This document shows, one piece after another, positions 1-5,654 of a DNA stretch of 8,549 nt. Origin of the DNA: CAYVAP01 sp964343195 (GTDB lineage Bacteria > Bacteroidota > Bacteroidia > J057); NCBI GenBank assembly GCA_964343195.1, contig CAYFIR010000190.1:1-8549 (forward strand). The letters are read 5' to 3'. The notes beneath the pieces are model-generated. The model worked only from the letters and a program-made list of their open reading frames with translations. It made no database searches and was not told the origin of the DNA. The position numbers and the translations under genes are program-made. Position 1 is the stretch's first letter. The number at the start of each line of letters is the position of its first letter.

Positions 1-227
1 CCCGCTATCGAGTTTCTGCCTAAAATCAGTTGAGTAAAACCCGAAACTCACGTTGGGATAAGTTCGAAGTTCCCCACTGTTCGCGGGATTTCGCTGTGCT
101 CAACGTGGTCAGTAGTTCGGAGTTTATTTAAAGGGCAATGCTTGTATTGTTTCCCAATGAGGCCGTTGCACCTAAAACGAGAACTACTGGTAAGGCATGT
201 GCTCATGCCATATTCTGTATGCTGCTC
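1..227. other. Non-coding region with several inverted repeats, 3' of nth
   Basis: I see no credible gene here. The stretch carries consecutive inverted repeats: GAGTTTC at 10-16 with GAAACTC at 43-49; CACGTTG at 49-55 with CAACGTG at 101-107, extended by one wobble and one G-C pair; CAGTAGTTC at 110-118 with GAACTACTG at 181-189; inside the last, GGGCAAT at 133-139 with ATTG-TTT-CCC at 146-155; and GGCATG at 194-199 with CATGCC at 204-209. The first two share base 49 and so cannot both form completely. Taken singly, repeats of this length are only mildly unusual. The region could be the 3' end of the nth transcript, a structured RNA, or a degenerate repeat. Confidence 0.4.
194..209 (-). terminator. 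Short GC hairpin just after nth, possible 3' stem of the operon
   Basis: On the minus strand, 18 bases past the nth stop codon, GGCATG-AGCA-CATGCC forms a perfect six-pair stem with a four-base loop. No run of T follows, so it is not a standard intrinsic terminator. It may be a 3'-end-protecting stem. A second minus-strand hairpin further on (155-133, followed by TTTAAAT) is an alternative end point. Confidence 0.25.
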
Positions 228-905
228 CTACCTCTTCCCCGCTTTCTTCTTCGCCTGTGCCTTATCCCATTCCTGAAACATGGTTTTACGACCTATTTTT
301 GAGCAGATGGGACATTCATAGGGATTGTGGCCGCGTGCAGGGCAATATTCCCGTCCGAAGAAAATGATCTGCAAATGGAGCTTGTTCCACTTTTCTTCGG
401 GAAAAAGCCGTTTGGCGTCACGCTCTGTTTGTTCCACATTTTTTCCCTGACTCAGGGTCCACCGATGCATCAGACGATGGATATGCGTATCGACTGGAAA
501 GGCTGGTACACCGAAGGCCTGACTCATGACTACCGATGCCGTCTTGTGCCCTACGCCTGGGAGAGCTTCCAGTGCCTCGAAGCTTTGGGGCACTTCGCCC
601 TGATAGTTTTCAATCAGGATCCTTGAGAGTTCTGAAATGGCCTTTGACTTGCGGGGGGACAATCCGCAGGGCTTGATGATGTCCCGAATTTCATCGACCG
701 GGACATCTGCCATTTTATAGGGATCCGCCGCCCGTGAAAATAGTGCAGGAGTAGTCTGGTTGACCCGGACATCGGTGCATTGGGCTGATAACAATACAGC
801 TACCAGCAGGGTATATGGATCGCTGTGGTCCAGGGGAACGGGCGTTTCCGGATAGAGACTTTCGAGGCGCTCCAGCACAAACTCTACCTTCTCTGATTTC
901 GTCAT
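228..905 (-). CDS. nth: Endonuclease III (DNA glycosylase/AP lyase), modified iron-sulfur loop
   Basis: Base-excision repair enzyme that removes oxidised pyrimidines and cleaves the abasic strand. The product is 225 residues, close to the usual length of about 210-220. Visible are the helix-hairpin-helix LPGVGHKTA (residues 115-123) with catalytic Lys121, and the VDTHIHR motif with catalytic Asp139. The C-terminal cluster loop is unusual. Cys188, Cys198 and Cys201 give C-X9-C-X2-C, whereas E. coli Nth has C-X6-C-X2-C-X5-C; no fourth cysteine follows. I chose the ATG at 905, not the open frame back to 1034, because homology begins here, AAAGGA lies 8-13 bases upstream, and the longer version would extend back through the 3' part of the preceding gene. 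The start overlaps that gene's stop as ATGA, suggesting translational coupling. Family assignment is firm; cluster status is uncertain. Confidence 0.93.
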   Translation of the reverse strand: MTKSEKVEFVLERLESLYPETPVPLDHSDPYTLLVAVLLSAQCTDVRVNQTTPALFSRAADPYKMADVPVDEIRDIIKPCGLSPRKSKAISELSRILIENYQGEVPQSFEALEALPGVGHKTASVVMSQAFGVPAFPVDTHIHRLMHRWTLSQGKNVEQTERDAKRLFPEEKWNKLHLQIIFFGREYCPARGHNPYECPICSKIGRKTMFQEWDKAQAKKKAGKR

Positions 906-1993
906 AGGGAATGTCCTTTGGAGGGGTGGTAGCTGGGCAGATTGCGGAGCAGAAACTGGATGATGGGCTCGATGTTGTAATGGGAAAAAAGGCGCTCTTC
1001 CCGAATGTACAGGCCGGTTTGGCTGTTTTCCCACGAGAAAAAGTCCTCGGAAAAATTGGCGTCGATGAAATCCATGTAATCGCGATTCGTGTCAACCCGA
1101 CTGATCTGGTACACTTCATCTTCGAGGATATACTCGATCACCAATACTTCAGGACTCGATTCTCCACCTGGCCTGATTTCAAGAAACATGGCACTCCTGA
1201 TGAAGTCGTCCTGAACCATTCCGAGATAGCCAACGGAGAAGAAGGGATAAATTATCCTTCGGTGGGCAACCTGATAGGCTTTGAGGTGTGCTTCTGCTGT
1301 GAATATGGCTTTTTTCAGGCGCTCCGAGCTAAATTCTTCTTCCGATATGCGGTCCAGGGGGCGCCAGCGACCGTTCCAGTTATAGTACTGAATGTTCCCG
1401 AGGCGAAGCTTGTAATCAAAGCCGTCATACCCTTTGAGCACGTATCCGGGATAGTAAAAGCGATGTCCAAGGGTTTGCCCAAACTGGACTTCATGCAGCA
1501 TCGTAAACAGACCCAGGCTATATCGCTCATATCCATCCTGGTAGAGCCCTATCAGGCTGGCAATTCCATTTTCCCCTCTGTCAAAGTAGCTGATGGCCAC
1601 CAGTTCACCTTTGTCGTAAACAGCGACCTCGTGGGTATCAAACAGGTAGTGGGAAACTCCCCCAAACAGAAACTCTTCCAGAGAATCAAAAATAAACCCT
1701 TTGAATCGGGTTTTGTGCTGTACATACAGGGCTTCACGAGCTTCATCGACCTGTGCCCTGCCGATGACCACCTGAAAATTCCGGTTTCCGCGGTTGAGTA
1801 CTTTTCGGAGGCTGCGGCTCAGCTTTAGTTCATCGAGCACTACCCGGATGTTGACCACAGAATACAGCTCTCCCTCCAGGCAGAGCAGGTGTGCCCGAAA
1901 CAGAGAGGGCCCACTGCGGAACCATCCTCCCGACAGATAGCGATCTAGCCGGGCAGCAGAAAGAGACTGTGGGAAGTAGTACTCAACCAGCAA
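902..1993 (-). CDS. Arginyl-tRNA-protein transferase-like protein (ATE/Bpt family), cysteine-poor, C-terminally extended
   Basis: Members transfer an amino acid from aminoacyl-tRNA to the N-terminus of proteins, marking them for degradation by the N-degron pathway. Residues 16-73 match the N-terminal ATE/Bpt pattern: GGWFRSG, an arginine at 33, VNIRV, then SRSLRKVLNRGNRNFQV. Residues 100-200 match the GNAT-like catalytic half, including SLIGLY, YERYSLGLFTMLHE, and FYYPGYVLKGYDGFDYKLRLG split around residues 179-199. The C-x2-C-x2-C segment of bacterial Bpt is replaced by HLLCLEGEL, leaving Cys38 as the only cysteine. At 363 residues it is about 110-130 longer than typical Bpt (about 240), with an unassigned C-terminal part. 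The start is TTG at 1993: no in-frame ATG or GTG exists between the upstream TAA (2008) and the conserved block. No clear Shine-Dalgarno is seen. First gene of a two-gene unit with nth. Whether it is an active transferase, and its substrate, are unproven. Confidence 0.75.
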   Translation of the reverse strand: MLVEYYFPQSLSAARLDRYLSGGWFRSGPSLFRAHLLCLEGELYSVVNIRVVLDELKLSRSLRKVLNRGNRNFQVVIGRAQVDEAREALYVQHKTRFKGFIFDSLEEFLFGGVSHYLFDTHEVAVYDKGELVAISYFDRGENGIASLIGLYQDGYERYSLGLFTMLHEVQFGQTLGHRFYYPGYVLKGYDGFDYKLRLGNIQYYNWNGRWRPLDRISEEEFSSERLKKAIFTAEAHLKAYQVAHRRIIYPFFSVGYLGMVQDDFIRSAMFLEIRPGGESSPEVLVIEYILEDEVYQISRVDTNRDYMDFIDANFSEDFFSWENSQTGLYIREERLFSHYNIEPIIQFLLRNLPSYHPSKGHSL

Positions 1994-2174
1994 AACCGAT
2001 GAGAGTTAGGATCATGGAGTAGCTAACCTGACTGCAAATTAGTCAATAAGCAAGTCTGATGTTGCCCCTTCAGCAAAATAATTTGTCCGGCCTGCCGTAG
2101 AAACAGGTCATATCCTGACCGGGCTGTACACCAGCGGCTGGAGGATGAGGAGAATAATTCTAATACCGAAGGGA

Positions 2175-2301
2175 ATCAACAGTTCAATTAACCAATCGAC
2201 GTTTGTGGGTTCTGAAAGTACATTCGAGAAAAAGACGATGGGCGTCTGAAACGCGATAAGGCTCGTATCGGCATAATAAGCCTAACGAGCCAACTGTTGA
2301 T
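2175..2301. repeat. Nested inverted repeats forming a possible multi-branched RNA structure
   Basis: An outer perfect ten-base inverted repeat, ATCAACAGTT (2175-2184) and AACTGTTGAT (2292-2301), encloses two others: AGACG-ATGGG-CGTCT (2233-2247) and GGCTCGT (2260-2266) with ACGAGCC (2285-2291). The right arm of the third ends exactly where the right arm of the outer repeat begins, so the helices could stack end to end as in a three-way junction. A weak AACC/GGTT pair (2190-2193, 2208-2211) may add a branch. Neither strand matches an RNA family I know. By my rough estimate a ten-base inverted repeat in a gap this size arises by chance a few percent of the time. Confidence 0.4.
2229..2247 (-). 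terminator. Weak candidate intrinsic terminator after the partner-switching operon
   Basis: On the minus strand AGACG-CCCAT-CGTCT is followed directly by further T residues (five in a row counting the last of the stem, then CTC). The stem is only five pairs, so efficiency would be low. It lies about 135 bases past the stop codon of the kinase gene and could end the three-gene transcript. It is equally explained as one branch of the larger structure at 2175-2301. Confidence 0.3.
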
Positions 2302-2381
2302 GCGGATAAAGTATGGTATAGGTGGGAAACCAGTGCCTGCGGTATGAAGTAATCACCCGTCATTGGGGATTTGACAGAGCG

Positions 2382-2807
2382 CTAGGCCTGGGTGGCAGTA
2401 TCGAGGTGTTTGCCTAGTCTGTAGATGAAGTGGTCCCGGCGCTCTTCTACTTTGATTTCGTCCATTATCCGATGAATCAGGTTAATTCCCAATCCGCCTT
2501 TTCCTTTTTTTCTAACAATATCATTGAGCTGCTGGGGGCGGTATTCGTGAATGGGAAATGCTTTGCCGGTATCTTTTATCTCGGTGTAGAGCACACCATG
2601 TTCTCTATATATCGCTATTTCTATGGTAGAATAATTATCACATTGGTGCTGATGAATCATACAGTTGGCGCAGGCTTCATCCACCGCCAGGACGATCTGG
2701 CTGGAGGTGGCCCCGTAGACCTCAAACTCTTCCAGTTTGGATCTTACGAAGTCCCTGATAGTGGACAGGAACTCTTTATTACAGCGAACTCTTAGGTAAG
2801 CTTTCAT
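2382..2807 (-). CDS. Anti-sigma-factor serine kinase, RsbW/SpoIIAB-like (HATPase_c_2)
   Basis: In partner switching this GHKL-type kinase either binds a target (in Firmicutes a sigma factor) or binds and phosphorylates a STAS antagonist. The 141-residue length fits RsbW/SpoIIAB. The ATP-binding boxes are visible: N box VDEACANCMIHQH with Glu44 and Asn48, G1 box KDTGKAF with Asp79, and G2 box GKGGLGINL at 102-110. No membrane segment or histidine phospho-acceptor domain is present, which argues against a two-component sensor. ATG at 2807 lies two bases after the TAG of the STAS gene, so co-translation is likely. It is the last gene of the operon; no sigma-factor gene follows, so its target may be something other than a sigma factor or may be encoded elsewhere. 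Confidence 0.88.
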   Translation of the reverse strand: MKAYLRVRCNKEFLSTIRDFVRSKLEEFEVYGATSSQIVLAVDEACANCMIHQHQCDNYSTIEIAIYREHGVLYTEIKDTGKAFPIHEYRPQQLNDIVRKKGKGGLGINLIHRIMDEIKVEERRDHFIYRLGKHLDTATQA

Positions 2808-2809
2808 TA

Positions 2810-3154
2810 CTACGAATCAAATTGTGATGGGACTTCTGAATCGCTTTTTACAACAACCAGATTACTTAGTTGATCCAGTCCCAAAATCCGAAACACGTCT
2901 GTGACAGTATCTGAAAGACCCGAGATCACGAACTTCCCTCCATAAGCGGTAAGGTCTTCTAGGTGGGATACGAAAACCCCCAGTCCTGCACTCGAGATAT
3001 AGGGTACACTACTCCCATCCACGTGAATGTTGTACTGGCCAGATGCGAATAGCTCGCTGATTTTCTGGTCAAAATGTACGGATGAGTTTGCATCCAGATC
3101 TCCTACAGGAGAGAGAGTAACGTAATTACCATGCAGTGTCTCGTTTATATCCAT
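2810..3154 (-). CDS. STAS-domain anti-sigma-factor antagonist (SpoIIAA/RsbV-like)
   Basis: Cytoplasmic switch protein of 114 residues. Unphosphorylated, it binds the cognate kinase and frees the kinase's target; phosphorylated, it lets go. The single STAS domain spans about residues 8-105. It includes the early PVGDLDA segment (16-22) and the phosphorylation loop VPYISSAGLGVF (50-61). Ser55 aligns with the phosphorylated Ser58 of SpoIIAA; Ser54 replaces the usual aspartate before it and Ala56 the second serine, a variant seen in other anti-sigma antagonists. ATG at 3154 lies 36 bases after the phosphatase stop, and the stop lies two bases before the kinase start. The gene order phosphatase, antagonist, kinase supports a closed phosphorylation cycle. 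Confidence 0.92.
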   Translation of the reverse strand: MDINETLHGNYVTLSPVGDLDANSSVHFDQKISELFASGQYNIHVDGSSVPYISSAGLGVFVSHLEDLTAYGGKFVISGLSDTVTDVFRILGLDQLSNLVVVKSDSEVPSQFDS

Positions 3155-3190
3155 TCTCTTTAATTTGTTACGGGCTCTGAAAGAATATGT

Positions 3191-5242
3191 TTAACCAAAC
3201 TTGATAATCAGGACAGTATAGTCATCCTGGAGATCCGACTGGGCAAAATCCTTGACCGACTGGATCAGCAACTCTGCGAGCTCTTCAGGGGGGTGATCCA
3301 GGTGCGAAGCAACCAGATCCTGGAGTCGGTCTAGCCCAAACTCTTCTTTGTGCTGATTTCTGGCCTCATGAATGCCATCCGTATAAAGGATGACCATGTC
3401 CCCAGCTGCATAATCAATCTCAGTAACCTGCTGTATCAGGTTGGCATAGGTGTGGTTCCGGATGATCCCTAGCCCCAGCGTCCCTTCCTCCAGCATCTCT
3501 AATCCGCTGGTGCTCGCTCTGTAGTAGAGAGTCGGACAGTGGCCAGCCCTCACCAGCTTGATCTTCTTCTCAGCCTCCTCAATCTCGAGGTAAGTCATGG
3601 TCATGAAGAACCCCTTTTCCATACACTCTGACAGGGCCTGGTTGGCTACGGAAATAAACTCTGCAGGACCAAGATCCTGACGCGCCAGGGCATGGAATAT
3701 CCCTTTGGTCTCCGCCATGTAAAAGGCCGCAGTGGTGCCTTTGCCGGAAACATCCCCAATCGCGACCCGGTACAGGCCAGGCTCTGTAACCACTACGTCA
3801 AAGTAGTCGCCTCCTACCTCCATGGCCGTGTCGGCCCTTGCGGCAAAGGTGATCGAATCAGACTGAGGGAGTTTCTGTGGCAGGAGATCCCGCTGAACCC
3901 GCTGGGCAATTTTTAACTGTGCCTGATACCGTTCCAGTTCTATGGATTCGTTCATCAGGCGAACGTTCTCAAGGGCTATACCCGCCTGCTCCCCAAACGC
4001 CCCGACGGCTTTGACAGACTCGTCCTCAAAGGCATTGGTGAGCTCTGAAACCAGAAACACGATGCCGTAAATCTTGGCTCGTGACAGGATCGGAATAGCC
4101 AGCAGGCTGCGGTAACGGTGGCCCAATCCCTGATTTTTTCCCTGTTTCTTAAGGTTGCGAATCAGAATGGGCTTGCGATCCTGGATAACCCTGGCGGTAT
4201 AATCTTCTCGCTGTGCCAGCCCCATTACCTCCGCTTCATTGATGCGTTCAGTGAATATGATTTCATTGGGCTCTCCTTCTTCTCCCAGAAGTTCTACCCA
4301 GCCCACCCGGCTATTGCCTCTGGTAAGACAGAGGTTGAGCAGGTTTTCCATCAGGTCCCTTGGATTCAGGTCAGGCTTGATGGCCTGGTTGATCTTGGCA
4401 AAGGAAATTACCTCGCCCCCTTCTTTTTCAAAAAGCGAGGACGTAGGCAGGTTGAAAAACAAAACCAGTATGGAAACCAGGGTATAGGCGATGGTGAAAA
4501 TGATCGCGAAGTAGAGAAAATCTATTCGTATAATCCGTTCAAGGGGCAGCCCCAATTGCTCAGGGAGGCGGGCACCCGCAATCAGAAAGGTCGTGATCAC
4601 CAGTCCTATCAGCGAAAAAAGTCCTAGCGCCCTCAGTTTTTGTCCAAAATTGAGGTAGGATATCCACCGTACATTAGCGGACAGGATGAGGCACAAAATC
4701 AGAAAAGGGATATAGCTGAGTGGAACAATCAGCCCCAGCGGGAGGACCTGGAAGACCAGGGCTGCAACCATGAACCCCAATAAAATCCTCCAGAGGATAA
4801 TTTTTTGGCGAGTCCTGGGGTAGAGGACAAACCGCCGGAACATGAAAAGGGACGATAGGAAGAACAGAACAAGCGCAAACAGCGTGAGGCTGAAATAGAT
4901 TGCCTGGAGGTAGGGATAGAAAGTCAGATTGGTGGTGGCCCGATTGGCAAATGTGACCAGCATGATGAGGGCTACTCCTCCCATCCCGGTGATGAATAGT
5001 CGCCACAACAGGGTGGTGACTTCGAGTTTTTCTATATTGGAGAAAAGTCGCTCAAAAAAGAGGGCGATAAACAGCAGGAAGCCGATCATGACCAGTCGAT
5101 ATCCCAAATCACCAATTCTCATCGGCCAGGGAGTGACTGGGTTGGACTCGACGACGATCTCCATGCCGTGATAGGCCGATAATATCAGCCAGAAAACCAC
5201 CGCGATGGTGAGGTAGATTGCACGGAGAATTCCAGGTTTCAA
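3191..5242 (-). CDS. Membrane SpoIIE-type PP2C phosphatase with GAF domain
   Basis: Mn2+/Mg2+-dependent serine phosphatase expected to dephosphorylate the STAS protein encoded next. Of 683 residues, about 5-265 form roughly eight hydrophobic membrane helices (near 8-25, 48-65, 82-98, 110-132, 148-165, 168-188, 204-222, 241-263) of no family I recognise. A GAF domain follows (about 285-430), then a helical linker ending AQRVQRDLLPQ (446-456) and the PP2C domain (about 465-683). Metal-binding motifs are intact: GGDYFD (Asp479, Asp482), GDVSGKG (Asp497), YTDG (Asp622) and DDYT (Asp674). The start is TTG: no ATG or GTG lies in frame between the upstream stop and the first helix, and later methionines would remove that helix. 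First gene of the operon, divergent from the Rieske gene 55 bases away. The membrane part and GAF domain are the likely sensors; their ligand cannot be told from sequence. Confidence 0.9.
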   Translation of the reverse strand: MKPGILRAIYLTIAVVFWLILSAYHGMEIVVESNPVTPWPMRIGDLGYRLVMIGFLLFIALFFERLFSNIEKLEVTTLLWRLFITGMGGVALIMLVTFANRATTNLTFYPYLQAIYFSLTLFALVLFFLSSLFMFRRFVLYPRTRQKIILWRILLGFMVAALVFQVLPLGLIVPLSYIPFLILCLILSANVRWISYLNFGQKLRALGLFSLIGLVITTFLIAGARLPEQLGLPLERIIRIDFLYFAIIFTIAYTLVSILVLFFNLPTSSLFEKEGGEVISFAKINQAIKPDLNPRDLMENLLNLCLTRGNSRVGWVELLGEEGEPNEIIFTERINEAEVMGLAQREDYTARVIQDRKPILIRNLKKQGKNQGLGHRYRSLLAIPILSRAKIYGIVFLVSELTNAFEDESVKAVGAFGEQAGIALENVRLMNESIELERYQAQLKIAQRVQRDLLPQKLPQSDSITFAARADTAMEVGGDYFDVVVTEPGLYRVAIGDVSGKGTTAAFYMAETKGIFHALARQDLGPAEFISVANQALSECMEKGFFMTMTYLEIEEAEKKIKLVRAGHCPTLYYRASTSGLEMLEEGTLGLGIIRNHTYANLIQQVTEIDYAAGDMVILYTDGIHEARNQHKEEFGLDRLQDLVASHLDHPPEELAELLIQSVKDFAQSDLQDDYTVLIIKFG

Positions 5243-5259
5243 GCAGCTGTCTTTGTTGA

Positions 5260-5267
5260 CAAATCTA
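5260..5267 (-). promoter_or_regulatory. Possible -7 element (TAGATTTG) for the partner-switching operon
   Basis: TAGATTTG on the minus strand matches the Bacteroidota -7 consensus TAnnTTTG exactly and sits about 18 bases before the phosphatase start codon. I see no TTG at the proper distance upstream for a -33 element, so this is a half match that may be chance. On the plus strand, TTGACA at 5256-5261 is present but has no good partner element. Confidence 0.25.
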
Positions 5268-5297
5268 ACAAAATCCCAATTAATCCCGCTTGTTCCA

Positions 5298-5645
5298 ATG
5301 GCTCAGGAAGAATGGTTCCCTATAGACGTGGCAGGACTGGATCCCCATAATCCTGGAAAATCAGTTTATGGAGCTAAAGTCGGCTCTAAAAGGCTCTGTT
5401 TGGCCCATTATGAGGGGAAATGGCATGCGCTGGATGCACGGTGCCCCCACGCCAATGGCCCTCTGGATGGTGGAAAACTTGGAGAAGGTACCGTGGTCTG
5501 TCCCTGGCACCGGTTTGAATTTGACCTGAAAACCGGCCAAAGTGAAAGCGGGGGATACTATGTGAATACCTACCAGGTAAAAATAAAAAACCAGCGCCTG
5601 TGGGTGATGTTCAACCCACGTAAGCGCTGGTGGAAATTCTGGTAA
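5298..5645 (+). CDS. Stand-alone Rieske [2Fe-2S] ferredoxin-like protein
   Basis: Small cytoplasmic electron carrier of 115 residues, of the type found as ferredoxin components of dioxygenases or as NirD-like subunits. Cluster ligands are complete: Cys49-x-His51 in CPHANGPL and Cys68-x2-His71 in CPWHRFEFD, with 16 residues between the pairs. There is no signal peptide or membrane segment. I start at ATG 5298 because homology begins with EEWFPIDV; an upstream TTG at 5253 would add 15 residues and come within 11 bases of the divergent phosphatase start. No oxygenase, reductase or nitrite reductase gene is nearby, so the partner is unknown. The last codons (5590-5631) also form the terminator of the opposing DUF2147 gene. 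This may be why the tail is rich in Trp, Arg and Lys (PRKRWWKFW). Confidence 0.88.
   Translation: MAQEEWFPIDVAGLDPHNPGKSVYGAKVGSKRLCLAHYEGKWHALDARCPHANGPLDGGKLGEGTVVCPWHRFEFDLKTGQSESGGYYVNTYQVKIKNQRLWVMFNPRKRWWKFW
5579..5631 (-). terminator. Intrinsic terminator of the DUF2147 gene, embedded in the Rieske coding sequence
   Basis: Read on the minus strand, ACCAGCGC (5631-5624) pairs with GCGCTGGT (5597-5590) and GTGGGT (5619-5614) pairs with ACCCAC (5605-5600), giving 14 pairs around an eight-base loop with a small 4/2 internal loop. TTTTTT-A-TTTTT follows immediately (5590-5579). The stem begins 24 bases after the DUF2147 stop codon. On the plus strand the stem is followed by AAATTCTGG, so it should act in one direction only. 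Confidence 0.88.
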
Positions 5646-5654
5646 TCAGGGGCG

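Larger units (their letters stand above)
1994..2381. other. 388-base intergenic gap with nested inverted repeats; no convincing gene
   Basis: The gap separates the partner-switching operon from the arginyltransferase/nth pair, both on the minus strand. A 59-codon ATG frame (2363 to 2184, minus) and a 57-codon frame without ATG (2284 to 2108, minus) were inspected. Neither matches a family I recognise or has a ribosome-binding site. Bases 2175-2301 hold three inverted repeats in one layout (see separate entry). A small hairpin GGTCA-TATCC-TGACC lies near 2106-2120. The promoter for the arginyltransferase gene should lie in the part nearest 2000-2100, but I found no match to TAnnTTTG with proper spacing. 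Confidence 0.5.

Noticed and set aside
139..309. Plus-strand 56-codon frame crossing the end of nth
   Set aside because: Half of it is antisense to nth and the rest lies in the inverted-repeat region; no supporting signal.
327..626. Plus-strand 99-codon frame within nth
   Set aside because: Antisense to conserved nth sequence, with no domain or upstream signals.
906..1034. Longer start for nth, adding 43 residues
   Set aside because: The added residues are proline- and histidine-rich, fall in the overlapping gene's coding region and lie outside Nth homology; the ATG at 905 has its own ribosome-binding site.
911..1828. A 305-codon open frame on the plus strand inside the arginyltransferase-like gene
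   Set aside because: It is exactly antisense to a gene with clear family motifs, its translation shows no recognisable domain, and long antisense frames arise from codon bias. It is treated as a shadow despite its length.
2001..2301. Possible integron attC-like or tRNA-like elements (GTTAGG, GCCTAAC, GGGTTCT fragments)
   Set aside because: The paired core sites of attC are not present in the correct order, and no cloverleaf with a T-arm could be folded around GGGTTCT.
2184..2363. Minus-strand 59-codon ATG frame just after the kinase gene
   Set aside because: No ribosome-binding site, no recognisable motif, and composition unlike the neighbouring genes. It crosses the inverted-repeat region, which suggests non-coding sequence.
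4118..4627. Plus-strand 169-codon frame within the phosphatase gene
   Set aside because: Antisense shadow of the GAF and last membrane-helix region, with no coherent domain pattern.
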